NCBI RefSeq assembly: GCF_002233675.1
Contig: NZ_NMUQ01000003.1
Location: forward strand, 152,357-204,095
Direction: 5' to 3'
DNA length: 51,739 bases
Source of the DNA: Paenibacillus herberti
GTDB lineage: Bacteria; Bacillota; Bacilli; Paenibacillales; Paenibacillaceae
Every line of letters begins with the position of its first letter. Within the stretch, counting starts at the first letter, position 1. The position numbers and the translations under genes are program-made. The notes beneath the pieces were generated by a model that made no database searches, was not told the DNA's origin, and worked only from the letters and a program-made list of their open reading frames with translations. Below are positions 42,737-50,557 of this stretch, piece by piece.

Positions 42737-43611
42737 GAAATGAAGCTGAAATGATGGAGCTGATCTTGGAGACGGCACGGCAAGACGAACGAATTCGTGC
42801 GGTCTGCCTAAACGGTTCCCGTGTTAATTTTAATGTGCCACCGGATCGGTTCCAGGATTATGATATCGTTTATTTGGTGCGGGAGCTCTCATCCTTTCTG
42901 GAGGATGACGGCTGGATCGACCGTTTCGGGGAACGGGTCATTCTGCAAATGCCGGAACGAATGCATCTAATACCGCCGGACAACAATCGCCAATTCCCTT
43001 ATCTCATGTTATTCGAGGATGAGAACCGCATCGACTTGCGGCTCATACCGGTCGAGCAGGCGATGGATTATGTGAGAGAGGACAAGCTCACGAAGGTGCT
43101 GCTGGACAAGGATGATATGCTGCCGCCGCTGCCCGAGCCTACGGACGAGGATTACCGGGTGAAACAGCCGGATGCGAAGCTTTTTGCAGATTGTTGCAAT
43201 GAATTCTGGTGGGTGTCCCCATATGTGGCCAAAGGGTTGTGGAGAGGCGAGCTGTTGTACGCGCTGGATCATCTGAACGGTCCCGTCAGGGAAATGCTTA
43301 TGGGGATGCTGAACTGGCAGGCTGGTTATAGGACGGATTTCTCGGTTAGTACAGGCAAAAACGGCAAATATTTGGACCGTTATTTACCGCAGGAAAGCTG
43401 GCAAGCTCTGCTCTCGACTTATCCGGCGGCGGAACCGCGGTCGATTCAACTGGCTCTTCGGGCAATGGCGGATCTGTTCAGCACAACCGCACAAACGGTG
43501 GCCGAAAAACTCGATTGTCACTACAATGCGGAGGAGGAGCTTCGGGTGCGGCGGTATTTGGATCGCGTTTTCCAGGACGCGGAGCAGGAAGAGCGATTGG
43601 GAGAGGGATAG
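42733..43611 (+). CDS. Aminoglycoside 6-adenylyltransferase-like protein (ANT(6)/AadE family)
   Basis: The 292-aa product starts at ATG 42733 (GGAGGG about 8 nt upstream) and has the AadE-type nucleotidyltransferase motif VCLNGSRVNFNVPPDRFQDYDIVYLV with the catalytic D-Y-D. It continues with the family's ILQMPERMHLIPPDN, YLMLFEDENRIDLRLIP, FWWVSPYVAKGLWRGELLYA and NGKYLDRYLP. ANT(6) enzymes adenylylate streptomycin; chromosomal Bacillales homologues are often intrinsic and their real substrate may differ. It is translationally coupled to the GrpB gene. Confidence 0.88.
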   Translation: MRNEAEMMELILETARQDERIRAVCLNGSRVNFNVPPDRFQDYDIVYLVRELSSFLEDDGWIDRFGERVILQMPERMHLIPPDNNRQFPYLMLFEDENRIDLRLIPVEQAMDYVREDKLTKVLLDKDDMLPPLPEPTDEDYRVKQPDAKLFADCCNEFWWVSPYVAKGLWRGELLYALDHLNGPVREMLMGMLNWQAGYRTDFSVSTGKNGKYLDRYLPQESWQALLSTYPAAEPRSIQLALRAMADLFSTTAQTVAEKLDCHYNAEEELRVRRYLDRVFQDAEQEERLGEG

Positions 43612-43676
43612 TAGGATAGCTGGAACCTTTCGCCCTGGTATGCCGTCTGTTTGGGCAGAAAGGGTGAAGTGTTTTT

Positions 43677-44510
43677 ATGTTAAATACGATTCTCATGACC
43701 TTACGGAAATCATCTGTCATGCTCCTGCTCGCGGCGCTGCTGATGAGCGGCTGCTCAAACGAACCACCGACAACAGAGCCAAAAGAAGATAAACCGGGCA
43801 GCATCGCCGAAGCCGGAGTCATTATTAACCGGTCGTTTGATTTTGGTCGGGGAGCTTCTATTCCATTTGGCGTATTACGGGAGCCGGAGAAAGTAGAGGC
43901 GTTCAGATTGGCTTTTGAAAGCGCTGAATTGCTGCCAGGCATCGCTGATGTAACGGAGCCAGACTTTGAAATCATCATTCAAAACGATAAAGGTGAGGGC
44001 CAATCGTACTATCTTTGGCTGCCTCTGAGGTACGATTCGGAGAAGCAGAAGAAACTTCAAGGTATGATGATGCTGACCACCAACACACATGAACGTTACA
44101 GCCTGTCGCTCGAAGCGACAAAGCATTTGAGCAGCATGGTGATGCGAATGATTTATTCCCGTGAGCAAGCCATGCGTAACGGCGATGTCATGAAGGTAAA
44201 CGACGAAATTCTCGAGACGGAAGCGTGGCTCGAATTTGCAGATGCAGTAAGCCGTGGAGAGAATGCTGCTGTGCAGTTGACCTCCTATACGAAAGAGGGC
44301 GACCCTATATTTGAGAATTTATTTTATCGCAACGGCTCCATCCGTTATAGTCAAGATTCAACCTACGACTCGTTCGGCTCAGGTGGGAAAATCAGCTTGA
44401 CCTGTAATGCCCTGCTGAAGAAGAACACCGGCGAAGAAGTTGAGTACATGCTTGGAGGCTGCGACGATTCCGAAGGGGAAACATCGTTTGTACTAAGAGT
44501 GAAAGAGTAG
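43677..44510 (+). CDS. DUF4362-type lipoprotein
   Basis: The 277-aa precursor has a lipoprotein signal ending in LMSGC (Cys26), followed by a Pro/Glu/Lys-rich linker. The C-terminal third matches DUF4362 (AMRNGDVMKVNDEILETEAW, VQLTSYTKEGDPIFENLFYR, DSTYDSFGSGGKISLTC). The middle (residues 45-160) is a domain I do not recognise. It is expected to be lipid-anchored on the outer face of the membrane, with function unknown. The ribosome binding site is weak (GGGTG). It lies 66 bp after the AadE-like gene. Confidence 0.8.
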   Translation: MLNTILMTLRKSSVMLLLAALLMSGCSNEPPTTEPKEDKPGSIAEAGVIINRSFDFGRGASIPFGVLREPEKVEAFRLAFESAELLPGIADVTEPDFEIIIQNDKGEGQSYYLWLPLRYDSEKQKKLQGMMMLTTNTHERYSLSLEATKHLSSMVMRMIYSREQAMRNGDVMKVNDEILETEAWLEFADAVSRGENAAVQLTSYTKEGDPIFENLFYRNGSIRYSQDSTYDSFGSGGKISLTCNALLKKNTGEEVEYMLGGCDDSEGETSFVLRVKE

Positions 44511-44530
44511 TCTAGAGGAGGAAAATGAAC

Positions 44531-44836
44531 ATGATGGAGCATCTCGTATCGTTCCGCTTTAACGGACCGTTGGAGCCTCAAAAACAGCAGGAACTGCTGG
44601 CTCTGCTGCATGGCTTAAAAGAACAGGTGCCGGGCATCGTTGAACTGACGGCGGGTTTTAATGAAACAGAGGAAACGGGTAACATCCATGGCTACACGCT
44701 TGGATTACGCGTAACTTTCACGGATCGGGAGGCGCTGCGCGCTTACGGCCCACATCGGGCCCATCAGGCGTTCGTCGCCAGTCTCGAAGGATTGGTGGAA
44801 AAGGTCGTTGTGGTCGATTATCCAATCGCTCCATGA
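44531..44836 (+). CDS. Dabb (stress-response A/B barrel) domain protein
   Basis: The roughly 101-aa product has the dimeric alpha/beta-barrel pattern: MEHLVSFRFNGPL, LLHGLKEQVPGIVELTAGFN, GYTLGLRVTFTDREALRAYG, and the conserved HRAHQAFVASLEGLVEKVVVVDY. Such proteins are often stress-linked, but most have no known reaction. AGAGGAGG sits 3 nt before ATG 44525 and 9 nt before ATG 44531; the second is preferred. The stop overlaps the next gene (ATGA). Confidence 0.88.
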   Translation: MMEHLVSFRFNGPLEPQKQQELLALLHGLKEQVPGIVELTAGFNETEETGNIHGYTLGLRVTFTDREALRAYGPHRAHQAFVASLEGLVEKVVVVDYPIAP

Positions 44837-45375
44837 AGACTATTTATCTCATCCGGCACGTCCAAGCCCTCGGTCAGGAACCGGAAGCCGAGTTGTCTCC
44901 CGAGGGTTTTCTTCAGGCAGAAGAGTTATCCCGCTTCCTAACGGGGAAAAAAATCGAAAAGATCGTTTGTAGTCCTTTTCGACGTGCTGTACATACGATT
45001 AAACCATTTGCCGACGCAGGGGGAATGCCCGTGCAGCTTGATGCGCGACTGTCAGAGAGAGTTCTCAGCTCGAATCATCTCCCGGATTGGCTGGACAAGC
45101 TCAAGGCTACATTCCATGACCCGGACCTGAAGTTTGATGGCGGAGAAAGCTCATCTGAGGCGCAACGCAGGGGCATTAAAGCTATATCCGACCTGGAAAA
45201 AAGCATTGAGCATGTTGGAGCCGTTGTGTCGCATGGCAATTTGCTTTCGCAGATCATCCGGTACTACCGGGCGGATTTCGGTTTCAAGGAGTGGAGCGAA
45301 ATGCGGAATCCAGATGTTTTTGAACTTTCGATCAATCGAGATATGACTACGATCAGGAATGTCTGGAGGCAATAG
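44833..45375 (+). CDS. Histidine phosphatase family protein
   Basis: The 180-aa product is a phosphoglycerate mutase-like (branch 1) phosphatase. The catalytic motif is LIRHVQALGQ, where the usual RHG is RHV; CSPFRRAVHTIKPF and AVVSHGNLL provide the second arginine and the second histidine. The substrate is unknown. It overlaps the Dabb gene by 4 bp. The second His (SHG) is intact, so it is probably active despite the RHV variant. Confidence 0.88.
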   Translation: MKTIYLIRHVQALGQEPEAELSPEGFLQAEELSRFLTGKKIEKIVCSPFRRAVHTIKPFADAGGMPVQLDARLSERVLSSNHLPDWLDKLKATFHDPDLKFDGGESSSEAQRRGIKAISDLEKSIEHVGAVVSHGNLLSQIIRYYRADFGFKEWSEMRNPDVFELSINRDMTTIRNVWRQ

Positions 45376-45424
45376 TATGGTGGATTAGAATATTAATTAA
45401 CGCTCTTTAGAAAGTAGTGGTGAA

Positions 45425-45928
45425 ATGTTCGAATACAAATATACATTGTGTTTAATCAGACAAAATAATAGATTACTAATGCTGAATAGAGAAGCTGCTC
45501 CCACGAAGGGATTATGGAACGGTGTTGGAGGCAAGATCGAAGCTAAAGAGACTCCGTTTGAATGTGTTTTGCGGGAAATTTATGAAGAAACGGGAATTGA
45601 ACTGAAAGACGCTAAGTTTAAAGGACTTGTTACTTGGGATGTGGATGAAGCCTACTCAGGTGGAATGTATGTATTTTTAGCAGATATTCCTCAGGACTAT
45701 GAATATGAAACGCCTCTAAGAGTAGACGAAGGTATCCTCGACTGGAAGTTCATAGATTGGATATTATCGGATGGTAACTTAGGCGTAGGAGAGATGATTC
45801 CTCACTTCCTACCGTTAATATTGAATGATGAGGATTGTTATGAACATAAATGTGTATTATCGAACAATAAGCTAACTAATTATTCTGCAGTCTGTATATC
45901 TAATATGATTAATGTTGACGGGTTATAG
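45425..45928 (+). CDS. NUDIX hydrolase
   Basis: The 167-aa product carries a complete Nudix box: G36-x5-E42-x7-R50-E51-I-Y-E54-E55-T-G57-I58. It is preceded by the MutT-like TLCLIRQNNRLLMLNREAAP and followed by VTWDVDEAYSGGMYVFLADI. It probably hydrolyses an oxidised nucleotide or another nucleoside diphosphate derivative. The gene and the following 250 bp are visibly more AT-rich than their neighbours, which suggests separate acquisition. It lies just upstream of a zone of broken genes. Confidence 0.9.
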   Translation: MFEYKYTLCLIRQNNRLLMLNREAAPTKGLWNGVGGKIEAKETPFECVLREIYEETGIELKDAKFKGLVTWDVDEAYSGGMYVFLADIPQDYEYETPLRVDEGILDWKFIDWILSDGNLGVGEMIPHFLPLILNDEDCYEHKCVLSNNKLTNYSAVCISNMINVDGL

Positions 45929-45976
45929 CCTATGTGGTGAAATGTGATCTAAACTATCCGTTGGAAAAGATATTAA

Positions 45977-46195
45977 ACGATCATTCGGAACGCGGGAATT
46001 AATGCGCTAACTGAATCAGCATTTGAATCATTAGGATTGCGAATGATCAACTGAATTAAAACATTAAGTACAAATAGAGTTTTTGTAATTGCTCATGATG
46101 GAACGATAACGAATTATCGGATCTTGTTAGGTGAGAGCGGGTTGACTCGGTCGGACTTCTTCGGAGAAGCCGGTTGGTATAGGGTAGAGATATAG
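45977..46195 (+). pseudogene. Histidine phosphatase remnant
   Basis: In one frame the sequence reads AGINALTESAFESLGLRMIN, a TGA stop (46052-46054), then IKTLSTNRVFVIAHDGTITN, ILLGESGLTRSDFFGEAGWY and RVEI before a stop at 46193-46195. The H-D-G-T-I and GESGLTRSDF stretches resemble the C-terminal half of a histidine phosphatase. There is no start, the N-terminal RHG half is absent, and the frame is interrupted, so it is debris. Confidence 0.6.
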
Positions 46196-46200
46196 TCCAT

Positions 46201-46727
46201 ATGTCGCCCTTCCGTCATGCTACGGTTCAATTCGAGGTGTACGCTCCTCTTATGGTAGCGAGGCAACATTGGAAGTATGTCGTTGGAAGCGACCACACGA
46301 TGGATGCTTGGAACGAAGCTTCACGAAGGTACATCACGATTGATGTGGAAAACTACGTTCCGAATCCGGTTGATTGGCGAAGCAAGCCAGAGAACTCCAA
46401 GCAGGGAAGCGGAGAGCCAGTTGCGGCGTCGATAGGCCTTGAGGCTACAGAGCGTCTGCTCCGCCAAATCGAGCAAGGGCTGAAAGAGATTATGAGTGGG
46501 CATTAAACAAAAATATCGCCCCTGAACAGGCGCGTTTACTTATTCCTTCCGCTTACGGGATGTACACAGCCTATTATTGGACTGCATCCCTCCAGTCGGT
46601 TTGTCATTTTATCAACCAAAGGCTTGCCCATGATTCACAATACGAGATCCAACAGTACGCAAAGGCTGTTCATGAGCTGGTTAAGCCGATTTTCCCTGTG
46701 TCCTTGGAGGAGCTGCTTAAGGAGTGA
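46201..46727 (+). pseudogene. thyX: Flavin-dependent thymidylate synthase remnant (ThyX-like)
   Basis: The first part (46201-46506) reads SPFRHATVQFEVYAPLMVAR, WNEASRRYITIDVENYVPNP and NKQGSG-like NSKQGSGEP, the ThyX core. It stops early after GLKEIMSGH. In the -1 frame from 46479 the rest follows: AERDYEWALNKNIAPEQARL, IPSAYGMYTAYYWTASLQSV, QYEIQQYAKAVHELVKPIFP, ending at 46727. A single lost base in the GGG run near 46477 explains it. The N-terminal 60-70 residues of ThyX are missing and replaced by the phosphatase fragment. Confidence 0.8.
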
Positions 46728-46729
46728 AA

Positions 46730-47338
46730 CTATGGTGTTAGGCTTTCGTTGATTGATTTTCTAGTTTTCATCAATTCGTTCACAAATTTAACGGCGTCAT
46801 TCCACTGTTTCATAGCGGTTTGCATTTTAAGATTCACGTTCTGCATCGAGCTGGATGACGTTTGGATATTGCTTGTTATAAGCTGGTTGAGTGCGTCGAG
46901 CTCGGCTTTATTTTTTGGTTCTTGTACAGGGAGCCCGGCAGCAATGAGCGCATTCGTCAACTCTTGGTTTGGTTTTACCACTGTATCGTTTGTGGCATTG
47001 GGTGGCAAATCATTTCGCATGGATTGAACTAGGTTGAGAGCGATGTTTAATTGGCTGCTCTGGTTCATGTTTGCCTCTAACAAGCGGATTTGCTCCTTCA
47101 CTTGTAGTTCAAGGGATACAGCTTTTTTCTCTTGCACCTTCAGCGTCTTGTCAATCGATTCTCTGTCCCGCACTATGACGGACGGCATTTGACTCTTATT
47201 TGAAGTAGCTTGGAAGAGGTCGGATTTACTTTTCGTTTCTTGCAGAGGAAGTCTGGTCGCGGGTTTATTTACTAAAACTCCGAATATAACCAATGCCGAT
47301 AACCCTGCCACAATCAACGCACTTTTTCTCAATCTCAT
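46730..47338 (-). CDS. Membrane-anchored coiled-coil hypothetical protein (202 aa)
   Basis: No family is recognised. One N-terminal hydrophobic segment (SALIVAGLSALVIFGVLV) is an uncleaved anchor or signal peptide. It is followed by a polar, helix-prone extracytoplasmic part with coiled-coil character (KTLKVQEKKAVSLELQVKEQ, SSSSMQNVNLKMQTAMKQW). AGGAGGAG precedes the ATG. It abuts the ThyX remnant and is divergent from the small membrane-protein gene at 47433. Confidence 0.7.
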   Translation of the reverse strand: MRLRKSALIVAGLSALVIFGVLVNKPATRLPLQETKSKSDLFQATSNKSQMPSVIVRDRESIDKTLKVQEKKAVSLELQVKEQIRLLEANMNQSSQLNIALNLVQSMRNDLPPNATNDTVVKPNQELTNALIAAGLPVQEPKNKAELDALNQLITSNIQTSSSSMQNVNLKMQTAMKQWNDAVKFVNELMKTRKSINESLTP

Positions 47339-47432
47339 GAAATCTCCTCCTATATGGACTCTCAGTATTATCCTTTCTTCTTATTCATTTTATTCATTCA
47401 TTTTGATTGAATGGAAGCGATTGGAATCCCAT

Positions 47433-47759
47433 ATGCTTTACCATGTATCCAAAAATAGGAGAGTGAATAGATGTTCGGCGCCGGGACTCATCTGGTTAAT
47501 TGCCGTAATTTTCCTCTTTATTTCCCTGTATGGCCGAAAAGAGCGGGAGGAGCCCTATCTGCTGTTAAAGCTGATCGGGTATTTTCTGCTCGGTGGTTTT
47601 ATATTCTATCTTAACTCGATTCCGATTCCGGTCGGCTTCATCATCTATTGGCTCGCGCTGCACGGTAAACCCAAGCCTAACCGCGTGATTAAGGAGAGCG
47701 CGGCAGTCTGGGGTGTTGGGCTACAGCTCATTCAACTGTTTCTCCGCCTCATTTTCTAA
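47433..47759 (+). CDS. Small membrane protein (about 108 aa)
   Basis: Three hydrophobic helices (PGLIWLIAVIFLFISLYG, LLLKLIGYFLLGGFIFYLN, VGFIIYWLAL) with a charged loop (RKEREEPY) and a C-terminal amphipathic end are seen. The family is unknown. The start is uncertain: the frame is open from 47337, an ATG at 47433 has no strong ribosome binding site, and a GTG at 47463 touches AGGAG. The core from about 47470 onward is the reliable part. Confidence 0.6.
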   Translation: MLYHVSKNRRVNRCSAPGLIWLIAVIFLFISLYGRKEREEPYLLLKLIGYFLLGGFIFYLNSIPIPVGFIIYWLALHGKPKPNRVIKESAAVWGVGLQLIQLFLRLIF

Positions 47760-47782
47760 TCGAAGGCAGTCCGGGTCTTTGA

Positions 47783-47835
47783 GAAACGCCCTTCAATTGT
47801 TAGATGCCAACTATCTAGCAATTGGGGGGCGTTTC
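47783..47835 (+). terminator. Hairpin terminator after the small membrane protein
   Basis: GAAACGCCC pairs with GGGCGTTTC, with nested CAATTG and TAGAT/ATCTA stems, followed by AGTTTTG. Confidence 0.7.
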
Positions 47836-47843
47836 AGTTTTGA

Positions 47844-47874
47844 TTGGGCTGTCCCTTGTTTAATTTGATATAAT
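47844..47874 (+). promoter_or_regulatory. Extended -10 promoter of a short leader unit
   Basis: TATAAT (47869-47874) has TG one base upstream (47866-47867). A weak TTGGGC lies 19 bp upstream. A ribosome binding site, a 9-codon frame and a terminator follow within 90 nt. Confidence 0.55.
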
Positions 47875-47906
47875 TAACATCATATCCATGAAAAGGAGTT
47901 TTTCTT

Positions 47907-47936
47907 ATGATCGCTCTACTAGTCTTCTCATCGTAG
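47907..47936 (+). other. Possible 9-codon leader peptide MIALLVFSS
   Basis: AAAAGGAG ends 8 nt before ATG 47907, and the frame closes at TAG 47934-47936, right at the foot of a terminator hairpin. The compact promoter-SD-peptide-terminator order resembles attenuators. An overlapping 26-codon frame from ATG 47888 reads through the hairpin. No gene follows until 48205, so it may instead be a stand-alone small transcript. Confidence 0.4.
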
Positions 47937-47956
47937 GTTGCCTCGGCAACTTTTTT
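47937..47956 (+). terminator. Short terminator behind the leader peptide
   Basis: GTTGC/GCAAC with loop CTCG is followed by six T. The stem starts at the base after the TAG stop of the leader frame. Confidence 0.6.
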
Positions 47957-48010
47957 GCGGGAGGCTAAATGCTAAGCCTTCAAGGTTCCTCCATTTTCAA
48001 TAAAAGAAAA

Positions 48011-48042
48011 TTTCTCCACAATTAAATCTATATGTGGAGAAA
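48011..48042. promoter_or_regulatory. Inverted repeat upstream of the sugar transporter
   Basis: TTTCTCCACA and TGTGGAGAAA are perfect 10-bp arms separated by 12 bp. The spacing suits a dimeric regulator, or the transcript could form a hairpin. No regulator gene is adjacent. Confidence 0.45.
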
Positions 48043-48057
48043 AATGCTTCCTAACCT

Positions 48058-48076
48058 TGGAAGCGTTTGCTATACT
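48058..48076 (+). promoter_or_regulatory. Candidate promoter with overlapping cre-like site for the ABC transporter
   Basis: TGGAAGCGTTTGCT matches the cre consensus at 11 of 14 positions and runs straight into TATACT (48071-48076), a good -10; the -35 region (TTCCTA) is weak. Catabolite repression of a sugar importer would be expected. The remaining parts of 47760-48204 show no gene. Confidence 0.4.
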
Positions 48077-48204
48077 AGCGGTGACTTAACGAAATCTCCA
48101 TACTTTTCACCACAACTGGTATCTGCCGCATGATTTTTCACTCCTGAGGTCTCTACAGAACTTGTTTAACAAGTTACAGAAATCAAGAGAGGGTGGTTCA
48201 TGTA

Positions 48205-49650
48205 ATGGTCAAACAATCCAGCAGCAAAAGGCTGAACCTGGCATCCCCGGCATCAGATTGTTCTAAGCTCGACACGCTTCCTGCCAACCGTCTTTACCCG
48301 ACCCGCCAAATGAAATCCTTACATCCCGTTCGTCTCGCTTCCACTGGCGCACTCGTAGCGCTACTACTTCTGTCGGCAGCTTGCGGCAACGGCGGCAATG
48401 GCAACAACGCCAACAATGGCGCAGCTTCTCCCGATCCGAAAGCAAGCCCAGGCACAGGTTCAAGCAGTCCGGCTCCGTCTGTCAAAGAGGTCAAGCTGGA
48501 GTTCTGGACGATTTCCCTCCAGCCGAAATTCAATGATTTCTTCAACAAGCTGATCGCTGATTACGAGGCAGCCAATCCTGGTGTCACGGTGGATTGGAAG
48601 GACTTTCCCTATGAAGGCATTCAGACCAAGCTGCTTGCAACGGCTGGTGGCAAGGACGCCCCGGACGTCGTCAACCTGAACACGGAATTTGCCAGCCAGC
48701 TGGCGTCGAAAGGTGCGCTTGCCGATCTGGGTGGGCTCATCAGCGATGAGGTGAAGGGCAGTTATTTTGCAGGAATCTATGACTCAACCGTATTCGATGG
48801 CAAGCCTTATGCGCTTCCTTGGTACACGGGCACCCATGTGCTGTATATGAACAAAAAGCTGGTGGAAAAAGCCGGCCTCGATCCTGCCAATCCACCTAAA
48901 ACGAAGGAAGAACTGTACGAATGGTCCCGCCAAGTGAAGGCGAAAACGGGAGCTTCCGGCTACGCGACTCAATTCGGTGCCAATTTGCTGCCAAGCGAAG
49001 GCGTGCCGATTCTCGATGAGGCCCGCAAGAGCGCCGCATTCAATAATGAAGCCGGCATTGCCGTTGTAGAGCAGCTCAAAAAGCTGGTCCAAGAAGGGGT
49101 TATCGTGAAGGACGATGCCAAGTTCCAGAAGCAGGTTGAGTATTATGCGAGCGAACAGGTCGCCTTCGAGCTGTCGGGTCCTTCTTTTATCAACTTCATC
49201 AAAACAGCTGCGCCTGAAGTGTATAACAATACGATCGCTGTCCCACTGCCGACAGGCAAAGCCGATTTGCGCTATTCTAACTCCATGAATCTCGTTGTGC
49301 CAAAAGGCTCCGAGGACCAGCAGGCTGCTGCGGACTTTGCTGCATTTATTACGAACGGGGAAAACCAAACGGCATTCTCCAAAAATTCCAACACGCTTCC
49401 ATCCACTAAAAAATCCATCGAAGATCCATTTTTCACGCAATCAGACAATACGCTAGAGTCTCAAGCTAAAATCGCTTCCGCACAAAGTCTCGACAAGGCG
49501 CAAGAGTATTACCTGGGCATACCTGCTGCAGGCGACGTCAATACGGCTATCGCTCGCGAGCTGCAAAACATCATTCTCAATGGTAGTGACGTCAAGGCGG
49601 GCGTAGCGGCAGCCGCAGCTAAGGTGAACGAGGCTCTGGCGCCCAAATAA
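48205..49650 (+). CDS. Sugar ABC transporter substrate-binding lipoprotein
   Basis: The roughly 481-aa precursor has a long polar N-terminus and a lipoprotein signal (STGALVALLLLSAAC, Cys60), then an Asn/Gly/Pro-rich linker. The family 1 extracellular solute-binding fold follows (VKLEFWTISLQPKFNDFFNK, DYEAANPGVTVDWKDFPYEG, DAPDVVNLN, VFDGKPYALPWYTGTHVLYM, RYSNSMNLVVPKGSEDQQAA). It captures an oligosaccharide outside the membrane for the two permeases encoded next. The ATG at 48205 has GAGGG about 11 nt upstream; an in-frame ATG at 48310 would give a more usual signal length but has no ribosome binding site. Confidence 0.92.
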   Translation: MVKQSSSKRLNLASPASDCSKLDTLPANRLYPTRQMKSLHPVRLASTGALVALLLLSAACGNGGNGNNANNGAASPDPKASPGTGSSSPAPSVKEVKLEFWTISLQPKFNDFFNKLIADYEAANPGVTVDWKDFPYEGIQTKLLATAGGKDAPDVVNLNTEFASQLASKGALADLGGLISDEVKGSYFAGIYDSTVFDGKPYALPWYTGTHVLYMNKKLVEKAGLDPANPPKTKEELYEWSRQVKAKTGASGYATQFGANLLPSEGVPILDEARKSAAFNNEAGIAVVEQLKKLVQEGVIVKDDAKFQKQVEYYASEQVAFELSGPSFINFIKTAAPEVYNNTIAVPLPTGKADLRYSNSMNLVVPKGSEDQQAAADFAAFITNGENQTAFSKNSNTLPSTKKSIEDPFFTQSDNTLESQAKIASAQSLDKAQEYYLGIPAAGDVNTAIARELQNIILNGSDVKAGVAAAAAKVNEALAPK

Positions 49651-49672
49651 CCCTGCAAGGGCGGTGAATTCC

Positions 49673-50557
49673 ATGCGCAGAAGAACGCTGGCTTCCGACG
49701 CGCTGCCGGCCTGGAGCTTTATGGCTCCGGGCCTTCTCGTTATCGCTGTATTCGTGCTTTTTCCCATTGTGTACAGCATCCCGCTTGCACTTACGAACTA
49801 CTCCGTTCTTGGGGAAACGAAGTATGTCGGGCTGGACAACTTCACGAGGGCTTTTAAGGATGACAGCTTCGTGACCTCACTTAAAAATTCAGTGCTCTAT
49901 ATTATCGTTGTGCCTGTGCTGCAACTGTTTTCGATTCTGATGGCAATCCTTGTGAACAGCCGGATTCCAGGTATTCAGGCTTTTCGAACCGCCTATTACA
50001 TTCCTGTTGTGACCTCGATGGTCGCAGTCGCGCTGATGTGGAACTGGCTGCTCAGCCAAAACGGCGTTGTGAACTACATCCTGATCGAGCTTGGCTTGAC
50101 CAACGAAAAAATCGGTTGGCTGACTAGCAGTGCAACTGCACTGTATGTGCTCATGTTCATCACGTTATGGAAAGGGCTTGGCTACTACATGATGCTTTAC
50201 CTCGCAGGTTTGCAATCGATCCCGTCCGATCTGTACGAGGCGGCGATTGTGGATGGGGCCTCCTGGACCCAGCGAGTGCGGCATATTACCGTTCCGCTTC
50301 TGCGGCCTTATATTTTCTTCTGCACTCTAATTTCGCTTATGGGCGCGATCCGCGTCTTTGACGAAATGTTCGTACTGACAAACGGCGGACCGGGAACCGC
50401 TACGCTGACTTCCAGTCTTTACATTTATCAGCAGGGCATTACACAGCTCAACTATGGCTACGCGTCCGCACTTGGGCTAATCGTCAGCGTCATTATTGGG
50501 GCGTTCAGCATTATTGTGTTCCGGTTCAACCGCAGAGGCGGGGTGAATCCCTACTGA
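49673..50557 (+). CDS. Sugar ABC transporter permease (MalF/UgpA type)
   Basis: The 294-aa product has six membrane helices and the EAA loop EAAIVDGASWTQRVRHITVP that docks the ATPase. The N-terminal LPAWSFMAPGLLVIAVFVLFP segment and FDEMFVLTNGGPGTATLTSS near the C-terminus are typical of MalF-type CUT1 permeases. The ATG at 49673 follows AAGGGCGG. It is 22 bp behind the binding-protein gene and overlaps the second permease at the stop. Confidence 0.93.
   Translation: MRRRTLASDALPAWSFMAPGLLVIAVFVLFPIVYSIPLALTNYSVLGETKYVGLDNFTRAFKDDSFVTSLKNSVLYIIVVPVLQLFSILMAILVNSRIPGIQAFRTAYYIPVVTSMVAVALMWNWLLSQNGVVNYILIELGLTNEKIGWLTSSATALYVLMFITLWKGLGYYMMLYLAGLQSIPSDLYEAAIVDGASWTQRVRHITVPLLRPYIFFCTLISLMGAIRVFDEMFVLTNGGPGTATLTSSLYIYQQGITQLNYGYASALGLIVSVIIGAFSIIVFRFNRRGGVNPY

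Noticed and set aside
46201-46506. Stand-alone 101-aa gene at the ThyX position
   Set aside because: The sequence clearly continues in the next frame to 46727 as ThyX, and its N-terminal part is missing, so it is a pseudogene rather than a short gene.
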